Assembly (NCBI RefSeq): GCF_014647795.1
Contig: NZ_BMPW01000015.1
Location: 186,001 to 250,000, forward strand
Origin: Actinoplanes campanulatus
GTDB taxonomy: Bacteria; Actinomycetota; Actinomycetes; Mycobacteriales; Micromonosporaceae
Length of the DNA: 64,000 bases
Direction of reading: 5' to 3'
Under the pieces are notes generated by a model. That model was not told the DNA's origin and did no database searches. It saw only the letters and a program-made list of their open reading frames with translations. Shown here piece by piece: positions 25,178 to 33,749 of this stretch. A program made the translations under genes and the position numbers. The first letter of the stretch is position 1. Each line of letters opens with the position of its first letter.

Positions 25178-25200
25178 TAACAGTCCGACCTGACGGTAAA
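25178..25200 (-). promoter_or_regulatory. Operator upstream of the fusion gene
   Basis: TAACAGTCCGACC...ACGGTAAA, 23 bp, matches the site at 25263-25285 at 17 of 23 positions and has the same imperfect dyad (TAACnGT ... ACGGTAAA). It lies next to the ribosome site of the fusion gene, so bound repressor would block transcription. Confidence 0.6.
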
Positions 25201-25262
25201 GGGGTGACCTGGGTCACGGCAAGAGCAAGTGGATCACTGGGAAGAAGCTGTATGGACGCAAC

Positions 25263-25285
25263 TAACCGTCAAGCCGTACGGTAAA
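25263..25285 (+). promoter_or_regulatory. Operator at the tetR start
   Basis: TAACCGTCAAGCC...ACGGTAAA is an imperfect palindrome ending 3 bp before the GTG of the TetR gene. With the copy at 25178 it marks the divergent promoter region as autoregulated. Confidence 0.65.
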
Positions 25286-25288
25286 TCG

Positions 25289-25927
25289 GTGAAACGGACG
25301 CAGGCGCAGCGCAGTGCCGACACCAGGGCGAAGGTCCTGGAGGCCACCGTGCAGTGCCTTGTCGAGCGCGGCTACGCGGAGACCACCACCGCCGAGGTCC
25401 TGGCCCGCGCCGACGTGCCCCGGGGCACGCTGCTGCACCACTTCCCGACCAAGGTCGACCTGCTGGTCGGCGCGGTGCACCACGTGACCGGCCGCCGGGT
25501 GGAGTCGCTGACCGCCGAGCTCGCCGCGATCCCGCCGGAGGCGGACCGTCTCGACGCGCTGATCGACATCATCTGGCGGCACTTCTCCTCCCCGCTGTTC
25601 TGGGCCGCGCTCGAGCTGTGGAACGCCTGCCGCACCGACACCGAGCTGCGCGCCGCGCTGCTCCCGGTGGAGAAGGAGATCTTCACCGTCCTGCACGACC
25701 GGGCCCGCGATCTGCTCAGCGAGAGCTCGCCCGGTGATCCCCGCGTGCCGACCGTGGTCGAGTTCAGTTACGAGGTCCTCACCGGACTGGCCCTGACCGG
25801 CATCGTCAGCGGCGATCTGGGCCGCCGTGAGCTGCTCATCCGCCGCTGGAAACGGGCGGCCGCCATCCTGCTCGGCCACCGTGACCCGTCCACCCTCGTG
25901 GAACGTGCCCGCTCAAAGGAGAGTTGA
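25289..25927 (+). CDS. TetR-family regulator of the acyl-CoA locus
   Basis: This 212-residue regulator has its helix-turn-helix at about 10-60 (ADTRAKVLEATVQCLVERGY, then TTTAEVLARADVPRGTLLHHF). The GTG at 25289 gives the typical short basic leader (VKRTQAQRSADTR); the open frame upstream to 25229 would run through the operator. Its stop overlaps the ATG of the acyl-CoA dehydrogenase (TGATG). The operators at 25178 and 25263 suggest it represses both itself with the dehydrogenase and the divergent fusion-ligase operon, with an acyl-CoA as likely inducer (inference). Confidence 0.88.
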   Translation: MKRTQAQRSADTRAKVLEATVQCLVERGYAETTTAEVLARADVPRGTLLHHFPTKVDLLVGAVHHVTGRRVESLTAELAAIPPEADRLDALIDIIWRHFSSPLFWAALELWNACRTDTELRAALLPVEKEIFTVLHDRARDLLSESSPGDPRVPTVVEFSYEVLTGLALTGIVSGDLGRRELLIRRWKRAAAILLGHRDPSTLVERARSKES

Positions 25928-27063
25928 TGTTCGACACCCCGGAACGCCTCGCCCTCGCCGACGCCATGAAGCAGTTCGCCGCCCGGGAGATCCTCCCGAA
26001 TCTGGCCGACTGGGAGCGGGCCGGTGAGATCCCCCGTGACGTGCACGCCCGCCTCGCCAAGGCCGGCCTGTACGGCATCGGCTTCGGGGAGGAGGTCGGC
26101 GGCGACGGCGGCGACACGGTCGACACGGTCGTCGCCACCGAGGCGTTCCTGGAGGCCGGCGGATCGTCCGGCGCGCACGCCTCGCTGTTCACGCACGGGA
26201 TCGCGCTGCCGCACATCATCGCGTCCGGCGACAGCGGCCTGATCGACCGGTTCGTCCGCCCGACCCTGGCCGGGGAGATGGTCAGCGCGCTCGGCATCAC
26301 CGAGCCGGAGGCCGGTTCGGACGTCGGCTCGCTGCGCACCACGGCGGTCCGTGACGGCGACTCCTACGTGGTGAACGGCGCCAAGATGTTCATCACCTCC
26401 GGGGTCCGGGCCGACTTCGTGACCACCGCGGTGCGCACCGGCGGCCCGGGCGCGTCCGGCATCAGCATGCTGGTGATCGAGAAGGGCACGCCCGGTTTCA
26501 CGGTGTCCCGCAAGCTCGACAAGATGGGCTGGCTCTGCTCGGACACCGCCGAGCTGTCCTTCACCGACTGCCGGGTGCCGGCCGCCAACCTGGTCGGCCC
26601 GGAGAACTTCGGGTTCGCGCTGATCGGCCAGGCCTTCGTGTCCGAGCGCATCATCGCGGCGGTGCACGCCTACTCGGTGGCGCAGCGCTGCCTCGACCTG
26701 ACGCTGGAGTACGCGCGGGCCCGCGAGACGTTCGGCCGTCCGCTGATCAGCCGCCAGGTGGTCCGGCACAAGCTGGTCCAGATGCGGCAGCGGATCGACG
26801 TGGCCCGCCAGTACACCCGGTGGCTGGCCGAACGGCACGCCGCCGGTGAGCCGATGATCGGCGAGGTCTGCCTGGCCAAGAACACCGCGGTGGAGGCCTG
26901 CAAGTACGTGGTGGACGAGGCCGTGCAGCTGCACGGCGGCATGGGCTACATGCGCGAGTCCGAGGTGGAGCGGCACTACCGGGACACCCGGATCCTCGGC
27001 ATCGGCGCCGGGGCCAGCGAGATCATGACCGACCTGGCCGCCAAGATGTTCGGCTACCAGTGA
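25927..27063 (+). CDS. Acyl-CoA dehydrogenase
   Basis: This 378-residue flavoenzyme performs the first oxidation step of acyl-CoA beta-oxidation. The N-terminal helical domain covers about 1-115. The middle beta domain has LGITEPEAGSDVGSLRTTAV and KMFITSGVRADF, the usual substrate and FAD contacts. The C-terminal domain has ARETFGRPLISRQVVRHKL and QLHGGMGYMRESEVERHYRD. AAGGAG precedes the ATG, which overlaps the tetR stop. The closely following aminotransferase is probably co-transcribed. Confidence 0.93.
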   Translation: MFDTPERLALADAMKQFAAREILPNLADWERAGEIPRDVHARLAKAGLYGIGFGEEVGGDGGDTVDTVVATEAFLEAGGSSGAHASLFTHGIALPHIIASGDSGLIDRFVRPTLAGEMVSALGITEPEAGSDVGSLRTTAVRDGDSYVVNGAKMFITSGVRADFVTTAVRTGGPGASGISMLVIEKGTPGFTVSRKLDKMGWLCSDTAELSFTDCRVPAANLVGPENFGFALIGQAFVSERIIAAVHAYSVAQRCLDLTLEYARARETFGRPLISRQVVRHKLVQMRQRIDVARQYTRWLAERHAAGEPMIGEVCLAKNTAVEACKYVVDEAVQLHGGMGYMRESEVERHYRDTRILGIGAGASEIMTDLAAKMFGYQ

Positions 27064-27064
27064 G

Positions 27065-28117
27065 GTGATCCAGTTCGAGCACCGGCCGGGGATCCTCGAC
27101 CTGTCGTGGGGGCATCCCCGGCCGGGCCTGCTGCCGGTCCGGGCCTGGGCGGAATCGGGCGCGAACCTGGACTGGCGAGCCCTCACCTACGGGTCCTCGG
27201 CCGGGCCGGATCCGCTGCTGGAGTGGCTCGGCGATCCGGGCCGCACCTTCGTGACCGGCGGGGCCTCGCACGCCCTGGCCCTGGTGACGCAGGTGCTCGC
27301 CCGGCCGGGCGACGTGGTGCTGGTCGACTCCCCCACCTATCACCTGGCGTTCCCGATCCTCGCCGACCGGGGACTGCGAATCGTCCAGGGCGGGTCGGTC
27401 CACCAGGTACGACCGAAACTGATCTACCTGGTGCCGACGTTCGGCAATCCCACCGGGGCCAGTCTCCCCGAAGAGAGGCGCGCCGGGCTGATCGAGGCGG
27501 CCCGGGAGGTCGGAGCGACGATCGTGGAGGACGACACCTACCGGGAGCTGTCCTACGACGGACCGGCCCCGGAGTCACTGTGGTCGATGGCCGGCGGTGA
27601 CCCGGTCGTCCGGCTCGGGTCGTTCGCCAAGACGGTCGCGCCCGGTCTGCGGCTCGGCTGGATCAACGCCGAGCCGGAGATCATCGCGCGGTTGACCGGG
27701 CTCGGCTACGTGCACAGCGGCGGCGGGGTCAACCACACGACGGCCGTCACGATGGGTGCCTTCTGCGCGGGCGGGGGCTTCGAGCGGCACGTGGCAGGAT
27801 TGCGCGCGAGTTACCGTACGCAAAGAAATGCCCTGGTGGACGCCTTGCGCAAGCATCTCCCCCAGCTTGATGTGCCGTCACCTGCCGGGGGTTGGTTCGT
27901 CTGGCTGCGGCTGCCCGCCGGGGTGACCGCCGAGGCGCTGCTGCCGGTCGCCGAGGAGCGTGGCGTCTCGTTCGTGCCGGGGCCGAGGTTCTGGGCCGAC
28001 GGCAGCGGCGGCGCGGACCGGATCCGGCTCAGTTTCTCGCTCCTTTCGGCCGCCGAGCTGGAGGTCGCGGCCGCGCGGCTGGGCGAGGCCGTTGCCGTGA
28101 TCGCTCACAACCGATAG
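27065..28117 (+). CDS. PLP-dependent aminotransferase, class I/II
   Basis: This 350-residue fold-type I aminotransferase has VTGGASHALALVTQVLARPG as the cofactor phosphate loop, YLVPTFGNPTGASLP with the conserved Asn, IVEDDTYRELSYDG with the Asp, and the PLP lysine K189 in GSFAKTVAPGLRLGW. It resembles the aminotransferase half of MocR proteins or 2-aminoadipate aminotransferases but has no helix-turn-helix domain. The GTG at 27065 follows the dehydrogenase stop by one base, so it sits in the same operon. The substrate is unknown. Confidence 0.88.
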   Translation: MIQFEHRPGILDLSWGHPRPGLLPVRAWAESGANLDWRALTYGSSAGPDPLLEWLGDPGRTFVTGGASHALALVTQVLARPGDVVLVDSPTYHLAFPILADRGLRIVQGGSVHQVRPKLIYLVPTFGNPTGASLPEERRAGLIEAAREVGATIVEDDTYRELSYDGPAPESLWSMAGGDPVVRLGSFAKTVAPGLRLGWINAEPEIIARLTGLGYVHSGGGVNHTTAVTMGAFCAGGGFERHVAGLRASYRTQRNALVDALRKHLPQLDVPSPAGGWFVWLRLPAGVTAEALLPVAEERGVSFVPGPRFWADGSGGADRIRLSFSLLSAAELEVAAARLGEAVAVIAHNR

Positions 28118-28127
28118 ACCTGCGTGC

Positions 28128-28928
28128 ATGACTGATACGGATTGGGTGCCGGCCGGCATCGACACGAGCCGGCCGAGCACCGCCCGGGTGTACGACTATT
28201 TCCTCGGCGGCACCCACCACCTGCCGGTGGACCGGGAGCTGGCCGGGCAGATCGAGGCGATGACGCCGGACATCGGCGAGACGATGCGGGCCAACCGGAT
28301 GTTCCTGCGGCGGGCGGTGCGGTTCCTGACCGGCGCCGGGGTGCGGCAGTTCCTGGACATCGGCTCGGGCATCCCGACGGCGGGCAACGTGCACGAGATC
28401 GCGCAGGCCGAGGCGCCCGGGTCGGCGGTGGTCTATGTGGATGTCGACCCGGTGGCGGTGGAGCACAGCCGGGCGATCCTGGCGGGCGTGGAGCGTACCG
28501 GGGTGATCTGCGCCGACGCCCGGGACACCGGCCTGATCCTGACCGAGACCGCCAGGTCGGGCCTGATCGATCTCGGGCAGCCGGTGGCCGTGCTGCTGGC
28601 CGGGGTGCTGCACTTCGTGCCGGACGCCGACGACCCGGCCGGACTGGTCGGCGCGCTGAGTGACGCGGTCGGGCCGGGCAGTTTCCTGGTGATCTCGCAC
28701 GCCACCTCGGACGGGCAGCCGCCGGAGGTACTCGAGGCGCAGCGGCTGTCGGCGCGGACCGGCACCGGGATCGTGCTGCGGCCGCACGCCGAGATCGCCG
28801 CCTGGTTCGAGGATTTCCCGCTGGTCGAGCCGGGTCTGGTGCACCTGCCGCTGTGGCGTCCCGAGCCGGGCGAGCCGGTGGACAACCCGGAGCGGTACGG
28901 CGCCTACGCCGGGGTCGGGGCGGCCTGA
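28128..28928 (+). CDS. SAM-dependent methyltransferase, DUF574 type
   Basis: This 266-residue actinobacterial S-adenosyl methyltransferase has the family opening DTSRPSTARVYDYFLGGTHH, the SAM-binding FLDIGSGIPTAGNVHE (about 80-95), VVYVDVDPVAVEHSRAIL, and VLLAGVLHFVPDADDP. DUF574 genes are often numerous in actinomycete genomes and their substrates are unknown. It starts 11 bp after the aminotransferase, and its 3' end overlaps the convergent TetR gene by 25 bp. Confidence 0.9.
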   Translation: MTDTDWVPAGIDTSRPSTARVYDYFLGGTHHLPVDRELAGQIEAMTPDIGETMRANRMFLRRAVRFLTGAGVRQFLDIGSGIPTAGNVHEIAQAEAPGSAVVYVDVDPVAVEHSRAILAGVERTGVICADARDTGLILTETARSGLIDLGQPVAVLLAGVLHFVPDADDPAGLVGALSDAVGPGSFLVISHATSDGQPPEVLEAQRLSARTGTGIVLRPHAEIAAWFEDFPLVEPGLVHLPLWRPEPGEPVDNPERYGAYAGVGAA

Positions 28929-29599
28929 ACCAGCGCGTCGATGAGCTTCTCGATGGCCCCGGGGAAGGCCGAGTTGTACATCGACGGGAGGTGCTCGCGA
29001 ACCAGGTGCACGTTCGGGTACCCGTCGGCGGGCAGTGAGGTGTAGACCCGGGACCACGCCTCCTGCTCGGCCGCCTCCTGCTCCTCGGTGAGCTCGGCCG
29101 CGTCGACCGCCGCCACGGCGAGCACGGTGTCGACGAAGTCGCGGTAGTGCCGGACCGCGTCGGCCGGGGCGAACCCGGCGCTCAGCATGATCCCGATGCC
29201 GGTGTCGACGACCCGCATCTCGTGCGGGCCGGCGGTGACCCGGATGGCCCGCAGGTGGGCGAGCCGCGGGTGCTGCCGCATCGAGCGGCGCAGCGAGTGG
29301 GCGAGGTCCCGCAGCGAGTCGACCCAGTTGTCCCGGGGGACGAAAGCCGCGAAGGCGTCACCGATCAGCCGGTCCGCGACGGCGAGCAGCAGCGCGTCCA
29401 GGTCCCGGAAGTACCGGTACACCGCCGTCGGGTCGGCGCCCAGCTCGGCGCCGAGGCGGCGGACGCTGAGACGGTCGCCACTCGGCGACTCGATGAGCCG
29501 CAGCGCCGCGTCGACGATCAGATCCTCGGTCAGCACCACTCCGCTGCGGGTCTTGCGTCGACGGGCGCCGACACTGCGTACGCGCTCCGCTCCTGGCAC
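28904..29599 (-). CDS. TetR-family regulator
   Basis: This 231-residue regulator has its helix-turn-helix at about 22-70 (LTEDLIVDAALRLIESPSGD, then LSVRRLGAELGADPTAVYRYF) and a TetR C-terminal domain of the TetR_C class (RHYRDFVDTVLA). It is divergent from the FAD oxidoreductase at 29726, with a 22-bp palindrome in between, so it very likely controls that gene and itself. The GTG at 29599 is used. Confidence 0.88.
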   Translation of the reverse strand: MPGAERVRSVGARRRKTRSGVVLTEDLIVDAALRLIESPSGDRLSVRRLGAELGADPTAVYRYFRDLDALLLAVADRLIGDAFAAFVPRDNWVDSLRDLAHSLRRSMRQHPRLAHLRAIRVTAGPHEMRVVDTGIGIMLSAGFAPADAVRHYRDFVDTVLAVAAVDAAELTEEQEAAEQEAWSRVYTSLPADGYPNVHLVREHLPSMYNSAFPGAIEKLIDALVQAAPTPA

Positions 29600-29620
29600 G
29601 TCACCACCATAGAGGGGCGC

Positions 29621-29642
29621 TTACGTCAACGCATTGACATAA
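29621..29642. promoter_or_regulatory. 22-bp palindromic operator between tetR and FAD oxidase
   Basis: TTACGTCAA-CGCA-TTGACATAA has 9-bp arms matching at 8 of 9 positions. TTGACA (29633-29638) inside it could be the -35 of the oxidase promoter, so binding would compete with RNA polymerase. Confidence 0.75.
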
Positions 29643-29725
29643 GAGTGGGGACATCGGCATCCTCGGTTCACGAGATCTCCCCCGGTTCACACCCGGGCGG
29701 TCTCGAGAGTTGGAAGGGACTCCCC

Positions 29726-31147
29726 ATGGCGGCCACACCCCCCGCTTACGATCAGGACATCCGTACCGACGAGCAGCGCATCCGCAGGGCGCTGGGCGGC
29801 GCGGTCCGCACCCCCTTCTGGCTGGAAGACCCCGGCCGGCCCGCTCCCGAGCCGGCGCTCAACGGCTCGGCCGAGGCCGACCTGCTGGTCATCGGCGGCG
29901 GCTACTGCGGTCTGTGGACCGCGCTGATCGCCAAGGAGGCCGACCCGTCCGGGGAGGTCGTGCTCGTCGAGGGCAACGAGATCGCGTGGGCGGCCAGCGG
30001 GCGCAACGGCGGCTTCGTCGAGGCCAGCCTCACCCACGGCACCGAGAACGGGCGCCGGCACTTCGCCGACGAACTGCCGATCCTGGACAGTCTGGCCGCG
30101 GAGAACTTCGCGGCCTTCGAGGAGACCCTGGTCCGGCACGGCATCGAGGCCGAGTTCGTGAAAGAGGGCGTGCTGGCCGTCGCCACCGAGCCGCACCAGG
30201 TCGAGGAGCTGCGCGCGGCGACCACCGCGGCGACCACCTTCTACGACCGCGAGCGGCTGGCCGGGCTGGTGCGCTCCCCGCTCTACCGGGCCGGGCTCAT
30301 GCAGCACGAGGGCGCCGCGCTGGTGCACCCCGCCAAGCTGGCCTGGGGCCTGAAGGCCGCCTGCCTGCGGCTCGGCGTGCGGATCTTCGAGAACACCCCG
30401 GTCACCGACATCAAGGACGAGGGCGCCACGATCCGGGCGGCGACCTGGGCCGGCAGTGTCCGGGCCGGCAAGGTGGCGCTGGCCACCAACGGCTTCCCGT
30501 CGCTGCTCAAGCGCAACCGCCTGCTGACCGTGCCGGTCTACGACTACGCGCTGATGACCGAGCCGCTCACCGGCGCCCAGGTCGAGGCGATCGGCTGGAC
30601 CCGGCGGTTCGGCATCTCGGACGCCTCCCGGCAGTTCCACTACTACCGGATGACCTCGGACAACCGGATCCTGTGGGGCGGCTACGACGTCGTCTACCAC
30701 AGGGGCGGCACGATCCGGCCCGAGCACGACCAGAACCCGGAGACCTTCGCCCGGCTCGCCGACCACTTCCTGCGGACGTTCCCGCAGCTCGGCGACATCC
30801 GGTTCAGCCACGCCTGGGGCGGCATGATCGACATGTGCACCCAGCTGGCCGCGTTCCAGGGCCGGGCGATGGGCGGCAAGGTGGCCTACAGCAGCGGCTT
30901 CACCGGTCTCGGCGTAGCCGCCACACGGTACGGCGCGACCGTGATGCTGGACCTGCTCGACGGTCGCGACACCGCTCGTACCCGGCTGAAGATGGCCCGC
31001 CGCAAGCCGCTGCCGGTCCCGCCGGAGCCGGTGCTCTACCCGGCCGTGCAGATCATCCGGAACGCGATCGCCCGCGCCGACCGCAGCGGCCGGGACGGCT
31101 TCATCCTGAAGGCGGCCAACGCCGTCGGCTTCTCGTTCGACTCCTGA
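29726..31147 (+). CDS. FAD-dependent amine oxidoreductase (DAO family, PuuB-like)
   Basis: This 473-residue flavoprotein has the FAD Rossmann motif LLVIGGGYCGLWTALIAKEA (about 53-72), WAASGRNGGFVEASLTHG as the flavin-attachment-type loop, and a C-terminal HAWGGMIDMCTQLAAF with GFTGLGVAATRYGATVMLDL. It resembles gamma-glutamylputrescine oxidase-like enzymes, which oxidise secondary or primary amines. The ATG at 29726 has GGAAGGGAC upstream; a longer open frame runs to 29147 but overlaps the divergent regulator. A palindromic operator precedes it. Confidence 0.88.
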   Translation: MAATPPAYDQDIRTDEQRIRRALGGAVRTPFWLEDPGRPAPEPALNGSAEADLLVIGGGYCGLWTALIAKEADPSGEVVLVEGNEIAWAASGRNGGFVEASLTHGTENGRRHFADELPILDSLAAENFAAFEETLVRHGIEAEFVKEGVLAVATEPHQVEELRAATTAATTFYDRERLAGLVRSPLYRAGLMQHEGAALVHPAKLAWGLKAACLRLGVRIFENTPVTDIKDEGATIRAATWAGSVRAGKVALATNGFPSLLKRNRLLTVPVYDYALMTEPLTGAQVEAIGWTRRFGISDASRQFHYYRMTSDNRILWGGYDVVYHRGGTIRPEHDQNPETFARLADHFLRTFPQLGDIRFSHAWGGMIDMCTQLAAFQGRAMGGKVAYSSGFTGLGVAATRYGATVMLDLLDGRDTARTRLKMARRKPLPVPPEPVLYPAVQIIRNAIARADRSGRDGFILKAANAVGFSFDS

Positions 31148-31152
31148 CGGCT

Positions 31153-31176
31153 GGGCCGGTCTTCACAGGCCGGCCC
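31153..31176. terminator. Hairpin after the FAD oxidase
   Basis: GGGCCGG, a 10-nt loop, then CCGGCCC. It fills the gap between the oxidase stop and the convergent small gene and probably terminates both. Confidence 0.6.
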
Positions 31177-31392
31177 TCACGCCCGGTATCCGGGCTCCAC
31201 CTCGCGCACGCAGTGCTCGGCCTCGCCTGCGGGGACCCCGAGTGCCAGCAGCCCCGCCATCACCTCGCCCGGTTTGGCGCCGCCGTCGACGACACTCATC
31301 CCACCGGCGCCGCGAACCAGATGAATCCGGTAGCGCGCCCCGGTCCACTCGACACGTACCGCGGTGACCGGACCCTCAGCTGGATCGTCCAT
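31177..31392 (-). CDS. Small hypothetical protein
   Basis: This is a protein of about 71 residues (MDDPAEGPVTAVRVEWTGAR, then YRIHLVRGAGG) with no signal peptide or membrane helix. The pattern of two short strands and a helix near KPGEVMAGLLALGV suggests a compact fold, but I recognise no family. The ATG at 31392 is preferred; an ATG at 31410 is possible. It is convergent with the oxidase. From 31393 to 31649 I see no gene. Confidence 0.5.
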   Translation of the reverse strand: MDDPAEGPVTAVRVEWTGARYRIHLVRGAGGMSVVDGGAKPGEVMAGLLALGVPAGEAEHCVREVEPGYRA

Positions 31393-31649
31393 GCCGATCA
31401 TCCTAGGCACCCATTTCCGATCTCTTGCACCGAGTCACCCGTTGTGAACGGTGGGTGAAGGTCGGCCGAACGACTCGATTGCGGCGAGGATCATCCGTCC
31501 ACGCCGGCCCCCGCAGGCCGACCCATCCATGCTGATATAACCCATATCTTGTACGCCTACGCGCGGCCCTGGCGGCGCGGTCGCGATCATCTGCCACGCC
31601 AGGCCGTAGCGCCCGCGTCCGGGCGTGAGTGGTGGGTCACGGTCAACCC

Positions 31650-32300
31650 TCAGTCGTACAGCAGAGCGGTGAGCAGGCCGCGCAGCGTACGGTCGAAAAG
31701 ATCCGGACGCCGCACCCCGGGATCAGCGAAAGCCGCGACGAGATGGGGATAGACCGTCAGGTCGAGCCCGGTGAAGGCGGGCGGCGGCGCGGCGCTCTCG
31801 GTGCGGGCGAAGAGCGTCACCACGCCGGTCATCATGGCCAGCGCCTCGAACTTGGCGGCCGACCCGCACGGCACCGGCGCCAGCGCCCCGAGACAGTGGT
31901 CGAACCAGGCCAGGGCCTCCGGCCCGATCCCGGTCGGGCGGTGCAGCAGGTCGATCACCCAGGGATGCCGGCGGTAGAGGGCCAACTGCCGCCCGGCCAG
32001 GACGATCAGCGAGTCCACCGGCTCCCCGGCGGGCTCCGGAAATGGCCGTAACCCGGCCGCCACCCGGTCGGTCATCAGGTCGAGCAGGTCGTCACGGGAC
32101 GACAGGTAGCGGTAGAGCGACCCGGCGCCGGTGTGCAGCGCGGTGGCCACCGCCCGCATCGAGACGGCCGCCAGGCCCTCCGCATCGGCCAGGGCGATCG
32201 CGGCTTCGACGATCTCGTCCCGGCTGTGGGTGGGCTGGGGCCCGCGGGCGCCCCGGGCCGGGCGGATCCAGATGGGGGATGCGTCGCTCACCCGCACCAC
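31650..32300 (-). CDS. TetR-family regulator
   Basis: This 216-residue regulator has its helix-turn-helix at about 26-72 (SRDEIVEAAIALADAEGLAA, then VSMRAVATALHTGAGSLYRYL) and a C-terminal domain of the TetR_C_11 kind. The GTG at 32300 begins 4 bp from a 25-bp palindrome shared with the divergent alpha/beta hydrolase gene, so the message may be nearly leaderless and autorepressed. A GTG at 32291 is an alternative start. Confidence 0.88.
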   Translation of the reverse strand: MVRVSDASPIWIRPARGARGPQPTHSRDEIVEAAIALADAEGLAAVSMRAVATALHTGAGSLYRYLSSRDDLLDLMTDRVAAGLRPFPEPAGEPVDSLIVLAGRQLALYRRHPWVIDLLHRPTGIGPEALAWFDHCLGALAPVPCGSAAKFEALAMMTGVVTLFARTESAAPPPAFTGLDLTVYPHLVAAFADPGVRRPDLFDRTLRGLLTALLYD

Positions 32301-32303
32301 TGT

Positions 32304-32328
32304 AAACTGCGAACGACGTTCGCGGTTT
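32304..32328. promoter_or_regulatory. 25-bp operator between tetR and alpha/beta hydrolase
   Basis: AAACTGCGAAC-GAC-GTTCGCGGTTT has arms matching at 10 of 11 positions. The core GCGAAC/GTTCGC is perfect. It occupies most of the 52-bp divergent intergenic space. Confidence 0.8.
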
Positions 32329-32352
32329 CTCTTCCAGCTAAGGCAGGGTCAG

Positions 32353-33144
32353 ATGGTTCAGATCCACTCCACCGGCAACGGGCCGGGCATCGTGGTGGTG
32401 CACGGCGGCGGGGTCACCGCCGGCATCTACCGGCGACTGGCCGGGAAACTGGCCGACCGGTTCACCGTGCACCTCTACGACCGGCGGGGGCGCGGCGACG
32501 CACCGGCCCGGTCCCTGCCCTACGACGTCCAGGAGGACGTCGACGACCTGCTCACGGTGCTGCGGCAGACCGGCTCGCACAACGTCCTCGGGCACAGCGG
32601 CGGCGGCATCGTCGCCCTGCTGGCCGCACGGCAGGGCGCGGTCGAGCGGCTGGCCCTCTACGACGGGGTGGTCCCGGTCGACGACCTCTTCCCGACCGCC
32701 TGGGTGGACCCGGCCCGGGCGGCGGCACGAGCCGGCGACATCCCCCGCGCGCTCGCCCTGACCAGCGCCGGGATCAACACGCACACCGCGGCCAGCCGGC
32801 TGCCGCTCGCCGTGCAGACGGCGATCTGCCGGCTGTTCCTGCGCACCCCGATCGGCCGCGAGATGGGCGAGCTGCTGCCGATGACGCTGGACGAGGTGGA
32901 CGGGATCCGGGCCTTCACCGGGCCGGCCGAGCAGTGGGCCGGGATCGGCTGCGAGGTGCTGCTGGCCTGCGGCGCGGACGGACCGTCCTACTATCCGCGG
33001 CTCAACGAGGCGCTGGCCGCGGTGCTGCCGCACGCCCGCACCCTGCTGGTGCCGCGCGCCGCGCACGACGCCGTCAACCGGGCGCCCGCCCGGGTGGTCG
33101 AGCCGCTCGCGGAGTTCTTCGCCGCACCCGCCCGGGTGAGCTGA
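32353..33144 (+). CDS. Alpha/beta-hydrolase
   Basis: This 263-residue hydrolase has an oxyanion-type opening IVVVHGGGVTAGIYRRLAG, the nucleophile elbow LGHSGGGIVALLAA (Ser at about 84), a likely Asp in VLLACGADGPSY and the His in VPRAAHDAVN. No signal peptide is seen. The ATG at 32353 with AGGG upstream starts right at the domain edge. It sits in a regulator/enzyme pair with the divergent TetR and the intervening operator. The substrate is unknown, probably an ester or lactone. Confidence 0.87.
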   Translation: MVQIHSTGNGPGIVVVHGGGVTAGIYRRLAGKLADRFTVHLYDRRGRGDAPARSLPYDVQEDVDDLLTVLRQTGSHNVLGHSGGGIVALLAARQGAVERLALYDGVVPVDDLFPTAWVDPARAAARAGDIPRALALTSAGINTHTAASRLPLAVQTAICRLFLRTPIGREMGELLPMTLDEVDGIRAFTGPAEQWAGIGCEVLLACGADGPSYYPRLNEALAAVLPHARTLLVPRAAHDAVNRAPARVVEPLAEFFAAPARVS

Positions 33145-33193
33145 CCTTCTTCTCAGTGCCGCGGCCTTGTCAGTGCGGCGGGGTGGGCTGACC

Positions 33194-33679
33194 TCAGTTC
33201 GGGGCGGCGGCCAGCCAGTCGTCGCCCACGCAGCCCTCGTCGTAGTCCCACCAGCCGTCGCGGGCGCCGGCGCGCAGCACCCGCTGGACGGCGGCCAGGT
33301 CGGCGTCCGGCGGCACGTCCAGGGCGGCCAGGCGGTACTGACGGATGCCCTCACCGGTCACCCCGAACGGCTCGAACGCGTCCAGCACCCGCTGCACCGA
33401 ACCGCGCAGCGGGCCGCTGCCGAACGGCACGACCCGGATCGTGCAGCGCCCGGACCACTCCACCTGCTCGGTGGCCCAGTGGACGCCGTCCTCGTCCCGC
33501 CGCACCCGGATCAGATCACCGTTGGCGACACCGCGGACGAACCAGGGCGCGTTGCTGAGCCGGACCACGTCGTCACCGACCGGTTCGGCCCAGAGACTCT
33601 CGACCGACACGGGCGGCCAGTCGTCGCTCGTCCTCGGCAGGTCGAAGTGGACTTTGACCGCGTCCACGACGGTCACCAA
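33194..33679 (-). CDS. DUF4265-family protein
   Basis: This 161-residue protein matches the DUF4265 pattern: a strand-rich N-terminus (VHFDLPRTSDDWPPVSVESL, LSNAPWFVRGVANGDLIRV) and VVPFGSGPLRGSVQRVLDAF. It is a soluble protein of unknown function. The extra C-terminal part ends with DGWWDYDEGCVGDDWLAA, a tryptophan/acid-rich tail. It may share a transcript with the two genes upstream on the same strand (34631 and 35213). Confidence 0.8.
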   Translation of the reverse strand: MVTVVDAVKVHFDLPRTSDDWPPVSVESLWAEPVGDDVVRLSNAPWFVRGVANGDLIRVRRDEDGVHWATEQVEWSGRCTIRVVPFGSGPLRGSVQRVLDAFEPFGVTGEGIRQYRLAALDVPPDADLAAVQRVLRAGARDGWWDYDEGCVGDDWLAAAPN

Positions 33680-33749
33680 GCGGCTTTCGTCATGCCGGAC
33701 CCCCTTGCACAGCCGCGCGGAGACGTAGTCTCCCAGAAGATCGACCGGC

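Noticed and set aside
20676-28117. Acyl-CoA locus as a polyketide or secondary-metabolite cluster
   Set aside because: There is an acyl-CoA ligase, a dehydrogenase and a fusion enzyme but no ketosynthase with a KS active site, acyl carrier protein or peptide synthetase; catabolism is the simpler reading.
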